A DNA stretch of 64,000 nucleotides from Herpetosiphon giganteus (lineage in GTDB: Bacteria > Chloroflexota > Chloroflexia > Chloroflexales > Herpetosiphonaceae). Below the pieces are notes generated by a model. The model searched no databases and was not told the DNA's origin. It saw only the letters and a list, made by a program, of their open reading frames with translations. The position numbers were made by a program, and so were the translations under genes. The stretch is taken from positions 140,506 through 204,505 of the forward strand of contig NZ_JAFBCZ010000008.1 in NCBI RefSeq assembly GCF_016907925.1. Reading direction: 5' to 3'. Shown here one piece after another: positions 8,671 through 17,265 of the stretch. How positions within the stretch are numbered: the first letter of the stretch is position 1; each line of letters begins with the position of its first letter.

Positions 8671-8961
8671 GAGGAGATAGACAGAGAACCATTGCTAGTC
8701 TGCTAGCAAGATTTCAATACTCACCAACCTAAATTGAGGGAGGTTCAGCACAGCGCCGCGTAATTTGTCGCAGCGTGCAAAAATTCTGTCTACCGTTCAT
8801 ATAGCCTCGTTGAAAGCCCGCTCGGAAGTCAAAAACCAGCGCTCAAAACAATGTGATGCGCCCCAGAAAACAACCACCACTCATCGTTCCAATTGATGCA
8901 GCGACCTGCTGCCGATGAGCGCCGAGAAGGCACGGAAACCGTTGGTGAATTTTGATCACCG
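8671..8961 (-). ncRNA. Candidate structured leader RNA or small RNA
   Basis: The ~290-base transcript from the promoter at 8968-8995 holds several strong hairpins in order: GGTGA/TCACC; a CTCATCG...CGATGAG stem enclosing GCAGC-AGGTC-GCTGC; a GC-rich stem near 8745-8785; AACCT/AGGTT; and TTGCTAG-CAGA-CTAGCAA. It ends in the terminator. I could not match it to a known riboswitch family from memory. A 23-codon ORF (minus strand, start ATG near 8798) with five Arg lies inside but is not convincing as a leader peptide. Confidence 0.45.
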
Positions 8962-8967
8962 TTGCAT

Positions 8968-8995
8968 ATTTTAGCGTACTTTTGGTGCTTGTCAA
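8968..8995 (-). promoter_or_regulatory. Promoter of the decarboxylase leader
   Basis: TTGACA (8990-8995), a 16-base spacer and TAAAAT (8968-8973) on the minus strand give a near-consensus sigma-70-type promoter about 360 bases before the coding region. Confidence 0.65.
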
Positions 8996-9047
8996 ATAAG
9001 AAATTTGTATAATTGTGCCCAACCAAATGTGTGATACTTGAATCGAG

Positions 9048-10208
9048 CTACATTGCCGTAACTGGAGCTAACTGAAATGCAGGCACAATCAATTGGAAAC
9101 ACGATCCTTGCCCTTGAATACTTTCAACCATAACATCGCCACCTAAAAGTTTAGCTAACGAACGGCTAATCGCCAACCCCAAACCTGTGCCGCCATAGCG
9201 AGCGGCGGTCGATTGCTCGGCCTGCACAAACGGTTGAAATAAATTAGCAACTTGCTCGCTGCTCATGCCGATGCCGCTATCGGCAATCTCGAAATGCAAC
9301 CAATCGCCATCGCGCTTTGCCCGCAAGGTAATTGTGCCTTGTTGGGTAAATTTGGCTGCATTGCTCAATAAGTTAAGTAAGATTTGGCGCAGCTTTTGCA
9401 CATCGCTGTGCATTAAACCCACATTCTCAGCAATATCCAGCACCAAACGATTGTTATTTTTGGCGATTTGCGGCTGGCAATATAGCACTAAATCATCGAT
9501 TAGCTCATGAACATGAAAATCTTGGCCAAACAATTCCATGCGTCCGGCCTCAATTTTCGCCAAATCAAGCATATCATTGATTAGCCCCAACAAATGCACA
9601 CCAGCATTGTGAATAACCTTCAGGTCTTGCTCGTAACTGGTTAATTGCTCAGCAGCAGCATCTTCTTGCAACAGCTCGCTATAGCCAATAATTGCATTCA
9701 GCGGCGTACGCAACTCGTGGCTCATCATGGCCAAAAATTGGCTTTTTGTGTGGTTTGCCAACTCTGCATCTTCTTTGGCAGCGAGCAGCGATTGCTCGAT
9801 TTGCTTGCGTTGGCTAATTTCGTTGGCCAACAATTCGCGCTCACGCTCAAGCTCGCCAGTTTGGGCTTGAATCGTTGTGAGCAACGACCGCAACCAACCA
9901 ATCATGCCAATCATCAGGCCGCTCATCAGCGCTGGCGGCCATAATGCGCGCAACTGCACCCACTCCATACCAGCCCAGCGCAGCATCCACAAGGTAATCG
10001 ATAGGCCAATGACTGTCGCCGCCAAGCCTCTGCGCCAACCAAACGACCATGCAACCAAGCCAATCGGAATCAAGACAAATGCTCCAATCGTGCCACCAAC
10101 TAAGCGATAAAGCCAAGGAAAGGTAAGCAAATAAATCACGACAATGATCAGAATTGTCGCAATTCGGTAGAGCTGATTGATCGATTGGTTAATTGTTTGG
10201 CGTTTCAT
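9048..10208 (-). CDS. Membrane sensor histidine kinase
   Basis: Four membrane segments fill about residues 15-115, followed by a coiled coil (EREREL LANEISQRKQIEQ), a HisKA dimerisation domain with the phosphoacceptor in MMSHELRTPLNAIIGY (about residue 160), and a HATPase domain with N box LLNLLSNAAKFT, G1 DSGIGM and G2 GGTGLGLAIS. There is no separate periplasmic sensor domain, so it probably senses through its membrane part. I use ATG 10208; TTG 10217 is also possible and sits 6 bases after AAGG. No cognate response regulator adjoins it. The DUF2721 gene directly upstream is probably cotranscribed. Confidence 0.9.
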   Translation of the reverse strand: MKRQTINQSINQLYRIATILIIVVIYLLTFPWLYRLVGGTIGAFVLIPIGLVAWSFGWRRGLAATVIGLSITLWMLRWAGMEWVQLRALWPPALMSGLMIGMIGWLRSLLTTIQAQTGELERERELLANEISQRKQIEQSLLAAKEDAELANHTKSQFLAMMSHELRTPLNAIIGYSELLQEDAAAEQLTSYEQDLKVIHNAGVHLLGLINDMLDLAKIEAGRMELFGQDFHVHELIDDLVLYCQPQIAKNNNRLVLDIAENVGLMHSDVQKLRQILLNLLSNAAKFTQQGTITLRAKRDGDWLHFEIADSGIGMSSEQVANLFQPFVQAEQSTAARYGGTGLGLAISRSLAKLLGGDVMVESIQGQGSCFQLIVPAFQLAPVTAM

Positions 10209-10225
10209 ACATACCAATTCTAGCC

Positions 10226-10615
10226 TTACTCATCAAGATCGGCAATTTCGAGGCTAAGCGCATCGATCGAAACCTGAATTTCGCGCAACGACAAGCCCAG
10301 CGAGGTCAACAATAGCAATAAACTGCCCCCAAAGGTCAATTTGCCCAAAAAGGCTTGGCCTGCAAACAACACAAACATACACAGTACGCAGAAGAAAAAT
10401 GCTGCTACGCCGCAAATTTGCATGCTGCGAATAATCCCAATCCGATAGCGCAAATTTTCCAGTTGGCCACGAATCCGTGGGTCGCGATCAACTTTATAGC
10501 GGCCTTTGAGTTCGCGCATTAACGATGCAATTGAGAGAAAGCGATTGGTATAGGCCAAAAACAGCAACGAAATTGCTGGAAACAACAGCGCCGGAGTGGT
10601 AAACGTCAATTCCAT
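10226..10615 (-). CDS. DUF2721-like small membrane protein
   Basis: A 129-residue protein with three hydrophobic segments (about residues 7-25, 65-90 and 92-110) and a basic cytoplasmic loop containing RGQLENLRYRIGIIR. This fits DUF2721, a family of unknown role. It ends 17 bases before the kinase start, so the two are likely one operon; a role as a membrane partner of the kinase is a guess. Confidence 0.7.
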   Translation of the reverse strand: MELTFTTPALLFPAISLLFLAYTNRFLSIASLMRELKGRYKVDRDPRIRGQLENLRYRIGIIRSMQICGVAAFFFCVLCMFVLFAGQAFLGKLTFGGSLLLLLTSLGLSLREIQVSIDALSLEIADLDE

Positions 10616-10732
10616 AATGAGCCTGCTTTGATGCTAAATCGAACCTCATAACCAGTCAGTTTAGCACTTTTAGCGCAAGCAATTGGAAAAAGCAGCACAG
10701 CTTACAGCACGCGATTAATCACAATTAACGCC

Positions 10733-10751
10733 AAAACCGCCCATTCGGGCG
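10733..10751 (-). terminator. Terminator after the WXG100 cassette
   Basis: CGCCC-GAAT-GGGCG followed by GTTTT on the minus strand (plus 10733-10751) lies 30 bases after the stop of the last cassette gene and before the DUF2721 gene. Confidence 0.6.
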
Positions 10752-10780
10752 AATGAGCGGCTTGGTACAGGCGAGCGAGC

Positions 10781-11566
10781 TTACGAAAGTGACTCATATA
10801 AGAGGCCGCCAAGCCCCATATAATCGATACCCTTCAGTTGATAGCGTTCAACCTCAAGGTCGGTTTGGGTCATCAAGAACGAGCCAAGTTCATTTTTGAA
10901 CAAGGTATATTCGCGGGCCATGGCATGGCTGCCGCTATATTGAATTGTCACAAAAACCGTGGTTGTGGAGGGCAAGCTAAACATGCGCACCAACAACTCG
11001 GCTTCGGTTGGAGTTACACCGCTGCGTACCAACGTATCTGCTGATTGGGCGGTTTGGCCTTGTTCGGCCAATTGGCGGGCCATCACCAGTTTTTCGCGGC
11101 TAATATCGACGTGGAGGTTAACTGCTGCAGTATTGGCTGCATAATCGCTCAATTGAAACACCGTTTCGATCAAGCGGTCAAGATTGGGCATCTGCGCGAG
11201 GTTGTGAACTTCGGGGTTGATCACCGTATGCACGACCAAAAATTCATCGCGTACATGGCCAAAACCTTGAAGCACCACCCCATCTGCACGAGTATGATAA
11301 ACCACCAGTGAGCGTTGTGGATACGCGCAACTTGCCACAACTCCAAGTAAATCTCGAACAATTAATAGTTGACCATTTTCATCGACCGCCGCAGCGTTGC
11401 GAGCACGGAGCGAATGTTCAGCCTGCAACAACTCCAAAGCGCGTTGATTCTCATCGGCGGTGGTCGCTTCGACACCCATCAAAGCCGGAGCTTTTAAGAG
11501 TGCACTAATTAACAGCAGTTCACTCCGTGAAAGTGTCACTGCGACCAAGGGTTGGGGGGTTGTCAT
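10781..11566 (-). CDS. Unknown protein, possibly an EspG-like chaperone of the WXG100 cassette
   Basis: I do not recognise this 261-residue soluble protein with certainty. The overall pattern resembles EspG chaperones of mycobacterial type VII secretion: an N-terminal LSRSELLLISALLKAPAL helix, an acidic helix-rich part, then LRARNAAAVDENGQLLIVRDLLGVVASCAYPQRS and beta strands such as LVVYHTRADGVVLQGF. EspG proteins start with a similar helix and a domain reading out one residue of polarity per strand, but identity is too low to be sure by eye. It is the third gene of a tight cassette (11 bases after the lipoprotein gene), which fits a chaperone or accessory role for the WXG100-fused lipase. 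Confidence 0.5.
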   Translation of the reverse strand: MTTPQPLVAVTLSRSELLLISALLKAPALMGVEATTADENQRALELLQAEHSLRARNAAAVDENGQLLIVRDLLGVVASCAYPQRSLVVYHTRADGVVLQGFGHVRDEFLVVHTVINPEVHNLAQMPNLDRLIETVFQLSDYAANTAAVNLHVDISREKLVMARQLAEQGQTAQSADTLVRSGVTPTEAELLVRMFSLPSTTTVFVTIQYSGSHAMAREYTLFKNELGSFLMTQTDLEVERYQLKGIDYMGLGGLLYESLS

Positions 11567-11577
11567 GCCCTAATCTC

Positions 11578-12222
11578 CTACGGTACAACCGCAAAGGTAC
11601 TGTCAATTGCAATAGGATTGGAATATTGCTGTTCCCATGCGTGGCCCGAAGCATTGCGATCATCGACTCCACGCTGGCGCGATTCACGGGTGTTCACCGC
11701 AATCCGTTGGATCGTTGACCATTGCGCTTGTTCATTCGGGGCGATGGGAATTACAAATGAACGCTGATTGAGATTACTAACTTTTAATGCCTCTAACCAG
11801 TTCGCTTGATTTGGTTCTTCCCGTTCAAATTCGATCGTGGTGAGTTCGCCATTAATCTCTGCATCGACTAAGCCCACGATCAGTCGATAACCATCAATTT
11901 CGAATAAAGCCGTTTGCAAAGGCGCATCGGGAAACTGGCGACTCAAGGCTAGCGAAAAGACTGCTGCGCCTGCATGAGGCTCAAGATAGGCCACGGTTGT
12001 GGGCTGGCCTGCTTGGGTTTGAGCCTGAATTAAGCTTAAACGCCGATACCGTGGGTTGTCACCCAACCACGGACTGATATCCAACGTGCCAATTGTCTGA
12101 ATCGACTGTTCGTCGAGGCCGCTACGCACGGCCTCGGGAACAGCACTTGATCCACATCCAAAGAGTGATGCCAACAAACCCATTGCAAGCATCCTCCACC
12201 ATACTCTGCACACAAGCTTCAT
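11578..12222 (-). CDS. Lipoprotein of the WXG100-lipase cassette
   Basis: A 214-residue protein with a type II signal peptide: charged start, MLAMGLLASLFGC lipobox with Cys at residue 23, then a soluble domain with no named family that I recognise. The gene starts 3 bases after the stop of the WXG100-lipase gene, so the two are cotranslated. An immunity function against the lipase is plausible by analogy with TilA, the lipoprotein that protects Staphylococcus aureus from the type VII lipase effector TslA; this is inference from gene order only. Confidence 0.7.
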   Translation of the reverse strand: MKLVCRVWWRMLAMGLLASLFGCGSSAVPEAVRSGLDEQSIQTIGTLDISPWLGDNPRYRRLSLIQAQTQAGQPTTVAYLEPHAGAAVFSLALSRQFPDAPLQTALFEIDGYRLIVGLVDAEINGELTTIEFEREEPNQANWLEALKVSNLNQRSFVIPIAPNEQAQWSTIQRIAVNTRESRQRGVDDRNASGHAWEQQYSNPIAIDSTFAVVP

Positions 12223-12225
12223 GGG

Positions 12226-13500
12226 TTATTTCAGATATGGTGCAACTTCGGGATAGCTGTTTTTAATGATGCTAACCACGTCGTTGCTGGTCCAATAGGA
12301 GTTGTGATTGCTAATTGGGTTGCCCGCATTCGCATTGGTCGTAAAGTAGTTAATCCCTGGATCACGGAAGCCACGATCGGCACCGAGCACTCCAGGTACA
12401 ACTAATGGCAACGACTTCGGCGCGAGAATCCCAGTCATCAACCCGGGCGTGATGAAATTGCGGCCTTCGTCGGAGCGAATCCATGGCTGGCCAATGTAAT
12501 CGCCCTTGTCACTAATGCTGAGGAACTTGGCATGTTGCATTGCCCGATCAGCGTTCGCCACTGGCGACCCCATCGTGACCACCCCGGAAACATCAACGCC
12601 CATGTTATTTTCGAGCATTGGTGCAAGATTGCTAACAACCGCACCACCACCGCTATGACCAAGCAGCATCACCGATTGGCCAGGCAGCAATGGGTTGCGG
12701 GCAAGATCTTGCTTGATAAAGTTGTAGCTTTCTTGGGTATACTTGCCCTGATCTTGCATCGTATACTCTTGCACAACTTCGCTAACCCCAACGACGGTAT
12801 TGAACAGCTGTGAGCCACCGTTGATCAGGCCTGCACCTGCACCAGTAACTTTGTTGATCGCGCCAGCACCCAAACCAGTCAGCCAATCAACTGGCGACAA
12901 TAACCCACCATGATTGGTCCCTTTGAGGTCGGTTCCTTTCAGATCGGTCACATAGTTGGTGTTGTAGATAGCAGGCATCGCCTTAACTTGGCTTGGATCG
13001 TAGCCGTTGGCGGCTAACAAACGGGCCAGTTCTTGCGGGCCGCCACCTGGCGTACCATCAGCCTCGGTCGCATTAATCCCATTGACAATGTACATGCGTG
13101 GTGGTGGCAATTGGTTGCCAGCCGCCGAGCCTGCTGCAAAGCCTTGAGCCGCAGCGCTGAACGATGTCGACCCATTGCCTGCACTCGCGCCACCATCGCC
13201 AAACGTGATGACCTTCGAAGCTTCTTGTTCAGCTTGCTGAAACACGCTGCTAATTTGTTGGGTCACAGTTTGGGCTTCCCGCAATACACTGGTTAGACGT
13301 TGCATAACGGGAAAGATTTCCGACTGCATTTCGTTAAAAAATGCCTTGGCCGCATCACCCATCCATCCGCCATTTGCTAAGCTATCATAGCTCTGGCGAA
13401 TCTGGCTGTTGATTTGATCAACTACCTCCGATTGCTTGCCAAACCGACTTGCAACTTGAGTGAGTTGGTCATACTGAGCTTGAACGATTTCAGCTCCCAT
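12226..13500 (-). CDS. WXG100-domain protein fused to an alpha/beta-hydrolase (lipase-like)
   Basis: Residues 1-100 form a WXG100 helical hairpin: NSQIRQSYDSLANGG leads to W46-M47-G48 in the turn, then AAKAFFNEMQSEIFPVMQRL. A Gly/Ala/Ser-rich linker follows (about 105-135). The C-terminal hydrolase has the nucleophile elbow LLGHSGGGAVVSNL (Ser about 283), with a likely acid in the SISDKGDYIG strand and a His in PISNHNSYWTSNDV. WXG100 domains target proteins to type VII (ESX) export, so this is a candidate secreted lipase or esterase effector. ATG 13500 has AAGGAG 7 bases upstream. It is first in a three-gene cassette with a lipoprotein and a possibly EspG-like protein; no EccC-type ATPase lies in the window. 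Confidence 0.88.
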   Translation of the reverse strand: MGAEIVQAQYDQLTQVASRFGKQSEVVDQINSQIRQSYDSLANGGWMGDAAKAFFNEMQSEIFPVMQRLTSVLREAQTVTQQISSVFQQAEQEASKVITFGDGGASAGNGSTSFSAAAQGFAAGSAAGNQLPPPRMYIVNGINATEADGTPGGGPQELARLLAANGYDPSQVKAMPAIYNTNYVTDLKGTDLKGTNHGGLLSPVDWLTGLGAGAINKVTGAGAGLINGGSQLFNTVVGVSEVVQEYTMQDQGKYTQESYNFIKQDLARNPLLPGQSVMLLGHSGGGAVVSNLAPMLENNMGVDVSGVVTMGSPVANADRAMQHAKFLSISDKGDYIGQPWIRSDEGRNFITPGLMTGILAPKSLPLVVPGVLGADRGFRDPGINYFTTNANAGNPISNHNSYWTSNDVVSIIKNSYPEVAPYLK

Positions 13501-13760
13501 GCCAATACTCCTTAAAAGTGCGCTTCAACCCCTGGAATATTCTTACTCTCGTAGACCGAATGTGGGGTAAAAAACCGAAATGTAGCAGTATCATCGTATA
13601 AAAACAGACTTACGTCAAGATCTTTCTTAATAAAAAGCTCGAATCTAGCACCTAGCTAGTTAGTTATTGTTAAGTTTTATTGGTAGCTTAGTAAAATTTG
13701 GCTGATTGAAGCCCCTACGAGCCTACCAAACCGTTGCAAGAACAAGACCATGCAGCAAGC
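13501..13760. other. Upstream region of the WXG100 cassette
   Basis: AT-rich with no gene seen. A TTGACG (about 13612-13617, minus strand) could be a -35, but the matching -10 is poor. The region holds the start of the cassette transcript and the tail of the pentapeptide-gene transcript. Confidence 0.4.
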
Positions 13761-13789
13761 AAAAACCCCATGCTCATTTGATCATGGGG
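13761..13789 (-). terminator. Terminator of the pentapeptide-repeat gene
   Basis: A 7-bp stem CCCCATG/CATGGGG (13766-13772, 13783-13789) is followed on the minus strand by five U. Confidence 0.75.
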
Positions 13790-13864
13790 CTTGAATAGAG
13801 CTTAAACGAACGGCCTAGCTCGTTAATTTCTAAAGCACTATTAATAATTGCGCAAGTTTAACCA

Positions 13865-14602
13865 TTATTGGGCAGAGACTTCGCCACTCTTTGCCAAAAA
13901 TTCCAACATCCAATCAGCATCGTGGCGTTGGCTACCATCGGCTTCGGGGCTAGCATCAAACCAGCCAGTAAAACGTCCAGCTTCAAGCACCACATCGTTG
14001 GCCTGTAAACCAGCAACCGCCAAATTTTCAAAACTTTTGAGCTTGCGTAAACTTGCTGCGTTCAAGCTCGCGCCGCGCAAATCGCTGTTATAGAGCGTCG
14101 CAAAATCAAGGATGGCATGATCAAGCTGCACCCGTCGCAACGAACTGCGACCAATATTCAGCCGAATGCCATTGATATAACTAAAGATTGCTTGATCGAA
14201 AACACTGGTTTCAAAATCTGTTTTGTTGAGGTCGGCATAGGCTAGGTTGGCTTGGCTAAAATCGCTCATTTTAATAATCGCACTGCTCAGATCAGCCTGC
14301 TGCCAATTGCTTTGGCGTGCATCAACCTGCTTACAAAAGCTCGATCCAAAGCAGGCTTTGGCCAAATTGGCTGCTTGCAAATCGACCTGTTTCAGTGTTG
14401 CGCCAAAAAAATTACAACCGCGCAAATCACAGCCTGCCAAAACTACATTTTCCAACTGCATCCGCACGAACGAACGGCCACGCAAATCCATGCCGCGCAA
14501 ATCGCAATTGCGTAAGCTTATGGCTTCGCCAAGCTGCTCCTGCAACCATTCGGCATGGGCTTCGAGCAGTTGATCAAGTTTTTGTTGCGAAAAGTAGCGC
14601 AT
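13865..14602 (-). CDS. Pentapeptide-repeat protein
   Basis: A 245-residue soluble protein. After an N-terminal helix (LDQLLEAHAEWLQEQLGEA), residues 30-185 are repeats of the A(D/N)LxX type, such as CDLRGMDLRGRSFVRMQLENV and ADLSSAIIKMSDFSQANLAYADLNKTDF, which fold as a right-handed square beta-helix. Some family members mimic DNA and protect gyrase, but most have unknown roles, and this one lacks diagnostic features of the gyrase-protecting group. I use ATG 14602, 7 bases after GAGGG, rather than the TTG two codons upstream. It appears to be a single gene with its own terminator. Confidence 0.9.
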   Translation of the reverse strand: MRYFSQQKLDQLLEAHAEWLQEQLGEAISLRNCDLRGMDLRGRSFVRMQLENVVLAGCDLRGCNFFGATLKQVDLQAANLAKACFGSSFCKQVDARQSNWQQADLSSAIIKMSDFSQANLAYADLNKTDFETSVFDQAIFSYINGIRLNIGRSSLRRVQLDHAILDFATLYNSDLRGASLNAASLRKLKSFENLAVAGLQANDVVLEAGRFTGWFDASPEADGSQRHDADWMLEFLAKSGEVSAQ

Positions 14603-14637
14603 CACCAATCCCTCATTAGCTAGCTAACGACCTATAA

Positions 14638-15911
14638 TTACTTAGCTGAGATGTGTATGCGCTGTTCGATAAGCTCGACTGCGCGGCTAATGCCTTGCTC
14701 TGCTTGCAGGGTTTTGGCCATGGCTTGGGCCTTTTGCTGCATTCGAGGCGTATTTGCTGCTTGGGCAATCGCCCATGCTAAGTTCTCTGCCGTTAATTTG
14801 TTGCGCGGAATGGCTTTTGGGCCTAAACCCAAGCGCTCAATCCGCTGGCCCCAACGCAGTTGATCGCCCAAATGCGGCACGATTACTGTTGGTAAGCCAG
14901 CTGCAAGGCTCGCGCAGGTTGTGCCCGCCCCGCCATGATGCATCGCCACTTTAACATGACGGAACAGCATTTCGTGCGGCGCAGCGCCAATTCGAAAGAC
15001 AGTTTTTGGGAGTTCGATTTGACCCAAGCCCGCCCAACCAGCTTGGATAATTGCCCGCTGCCCGCTATGCGCCACGGCCTTGAGCAACAATTGGCTAAAG
15101 GCATCGGGGTTGGCTCCAGTCATGCTGCCAAAGCCGATATAGATTGGGGTTGGCCCAGCAGCCAAAAATTGCTCAAGCTCAGTTGGCATTTGCCACGTTT
15201 CATCGGGCGGCAAGCGCCAAAAGCCCACCGTTTGAATATTGGCGGGCCAATCATGGGGATGCGGAATAATCGCTGGGCTAAAACCTTGAATAATTGTGGT
15301 TTTACGCAAGCGTTGCAAATATTCGGCCCTGGTTTGGGCTGGCAATTTGAGGCGCTGTTGACGAAATTGATTCAAAAATTTGCCGCCAATTTGCCAAGGA
15401 AATGGTTCAATTATCAAGCGCCCAAACCAATAATTAAGCCAGCTATCATGGTTTTGAGCAGCGGCGCGACGCTCGATGGCCCAGAACGGGTGGCTAACAT
15501 GGCTGGTTGCAACGGCGCACTGATATGCACCAAGCCCAAAACCTCGGCCAAGGTCACCGCAAAGGTATCTGAGGTAAAACTGCTGATTAACACATCGCAA
15601 TCTTGGGCAGCCTGCCATGCATCCTCAATCATCGTCAGCGCATGTTGCGCCAACAAGCGGCGCATCGCTTGCATTTGCTTCATGGGATTCGCGCCATGTT
15701 TGACCCAATCGTTGCCTTGGTCGCTCAGCATAAGTTGCTGAATATCGACCCGTGCAATTGCCACCTGCAAGCCAAACGATTCGACCCACGCCTGAAAATT
15801 GCTGCTGACCAAAAGCGTCACCGGATGGCCGCGCTGTTGCAAGGCCAAGCCCAAAGCAAGCATCGGCTGCACATCGCCGCGCGTGCCCAACGCGATGATT
15901 AATATTCTCAC
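14638..15911 (-). pseudogene. UDP-glycosyltransferase (MGT/GT1 family) broken by one frameshift
   Basis: The N-terminal half is read from GTG 15911 (AGGAG 7 bases upstream): ILIIALGTRGDVQPMLALGLAL is the family N-terminal signature, running to about VLGLVHISAPLQPAML. The C-terminal half is in another frame: LNYWFGRLIIEPFPW, then IYIGFGSM and the nucleotide-sugar signature MHHGGAGTTCASLAAGLPTVIVPHLGDQLRWGQRI. The switch lies between about 15440 and 15490, near a GGG and an AAAA run. Joined, the parts would make about 424 residues, normal for the family. The gene start overlaps the stop of the esterase upstream (GTGTGA), so it was the last gene of the ArsB-like operon. It may be a real recent loss or a sequencing error. 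Confidence 0.85.
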
Positions 15912-16741
15912 ACGCTGGCTCCTAAGACAAAGGCCAAAGGCAATTCGGCTCGTTCGCGCCACGCTTGCTCGGAGTGACCAGCCCCAATAAATTTTTTGGT
16001 CAGCCAATCGTCGCCTTGGCGATAGCCCGCCGCGTGCATAAAGCCATCCATCTCGCGTTGAAATGGCTCGTATTCTGCATCAAGATCTTCGGTGCCAAAA
16101 TCAAAATAGATTCGGTGCTCGCCTGGCTCAGGTAAGCGCTTGCCAAACCATTCAACCAATGCACTACCGCCAATTGGCCAGTGGGTTGAAAGGCAGCCTG
16201 CATTGCCAAAAACCTCAGGGTATTGCACCAAGGCATAGAGCGAGATCAAGCCGCCCATACTTGCGCCCATCATACTGGTAGCTTCAGGCTCAGGGTCGGT
16301 GCGATAGGTTGCATCAATTTGCGGCTTGAGTTCGTTCACAATCCAAGCCAAATAGTGCTCGGAAAGTGGCTCGCCGCCAACCGCAGCCACAAATTGGGCT
16401 TGCATCGCTTTGCTGCTGCTGTAAAACGGCTTGGCTGGCAAGTAGTCGCGAATCCGCTGCTCGCTATTCCAAATGCCAACCACAATCGCGCCATTAATCG
16501 TTTGGCTGGCAATCAAGTTTTCAATCGCCTCATCAACGCCCATATCAATCCCGATGTAGGCCAGCGCCGGGTCAAACAAGTTCTGGCCATCGTGCATATA
16601 AATCACAGGAAACGTTTCTTCGGAGCTATGGTAATTGGCTGGCAACCAAACATCAACGTGGCGTGGCAAGAGGCCAGCAATCGCTACATCAGCGTAGCGT
16701 TCTAAAAATCCCGTTGCATCAGATAATTCAATCGTTTGCAT
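15908..16741 (-). CDS. Esterase of the Fes/esterase D-like alpha/beta-hydrolase family
   Basis: A 277-residue cytoplasmic protein resembling enterochelin-esterase and S-formylglutathione-hydrolase-like esterases. It has an N-terminal strand-rich start (HVDVWLPANYHSSEETFPVIYMHDGQNLFDP, the oxyanion region), the nucleophile elbow MMGASMGGLISLYAL (Ser about 159), and a C-terminal FIGAGHSEQAWRER with the catalytic His. GAGG lies 5 bases before the ATG. It is preceded by a small unknown gene (14 bases) and followed by an overlapping glycosyltransferase gene. The substrate is unknown. Confidence 0.85.
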   Translation of the reverse strand: MQTIELSDATGFLERYADVAIAGLLPRHVDVWLPANYHSSEETFPVIYMHDGQNLFDPALAYIGIDMGVDEAIENLIASQTINGAIVVGIWNSEQRIRDYLPAKPFYSSSKAMQAQFVAAVGGEPLSEHYLAWIVNELKPQIDATYRTDPEPEATSMMGASMGGLISLYALVQYPEVFGNAGCLSTHWPIGGSALVEWFGKRLPEPGEHRIYFDFGTEDLDAEYEPFQREMDGFMHAAGYRQGDDWLTKKFIGAGHSEQAWRERAELPLAFVLGASV

Positions 16742-16755
16742 AGATACCTCATCAA

Positions 16756-17265
16756 CTAATCGAAACTCTTGAGCATTGTTTTGATCAACTTAATTGCTGG
16801 CTTTGATGGCAGCCTCGAACCAAGCCAAACCACTTGCTGCATGCTGCTATAGCTCCGTGGATTGAGCAAAACCATCGAGCGATAATAGCCATTACTCGGT
16901 GTCGAAAATGGCAATTGGACTAACTTCATACATTCAGCGCTAAATGGACGGGCACTGACTGCAATCGTCATTGCATTGGGAATATGCAGCCGCAGTATGC
17001 GCTGACGCGGAAAATTGGCCTCGACGACCGTTAATTGAGCAAGATTCGCCTGCTCTAAAACAGAGGCTTGCTGGTCCAAAGGAATCGCCAACCGATCAAA
17101 ATCCCAAAATGCCAAATCGCTGGTCACTTTGCCAATCAATGGCAGGGCTTCAACCCAACGCACATGCACATCGGCTGCTTGGGAGTTGTGCTGAATTGGA
17201 CAGCTGTATTGATAGCCATGCTGCGTCAACCAGCTGCGTAATTGGTCAAAGAAGTAATAATTCAT
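16756..17265 (-). CDS. Unknown small protein
   Basis: I do not recognise this protein of about 169 residues. It is soluble, with no signal peptide or membrane segment; it begins MNYYFFDQLRSWLTQHGYQYSC and has several beta-strand-like stretches (RILRLHIPNAMTIAVSARPF). The ATG at 17265 overlaps the TGA of the ArsB-like gene (ATGA), so translation is coupled to it; an upstream TTG at 17283 is less likely. Position in an operon with a transporter and an esterase is the only functional hint. Confidence 0.7.
   Translation of the reverse strand: MNYYFFDQLRSWLTQHGYQYSCPIQHNSQAADVHVRWVEALPLIGKVTSDLAFWDFDRLAIPLDQQASVLEQANLAQLTVVEANFPRQRILRLHIPNAMTIAVSARPFSAECMKLVQLPFSTPSNGYYRSMVLLNPRSYSSMQQVVWLGSRLPSKPAIKLIKTMLKSFD

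Noticed and set aside
8770..8800. About 20 bases of the decarboxylase leader resemble a stretch near the 3' end of 23S rRNA (about 63835-63860)
   Set aside because: Too short and imperfect (about 17 of 20); best taken as chance.
8829..9026. 65-residue ORF on the minus strand in the decarboxylase leader
   Set aside because: Starts upstream of the likely transcription start, with no ribosome site and no recognisable protein pattern.
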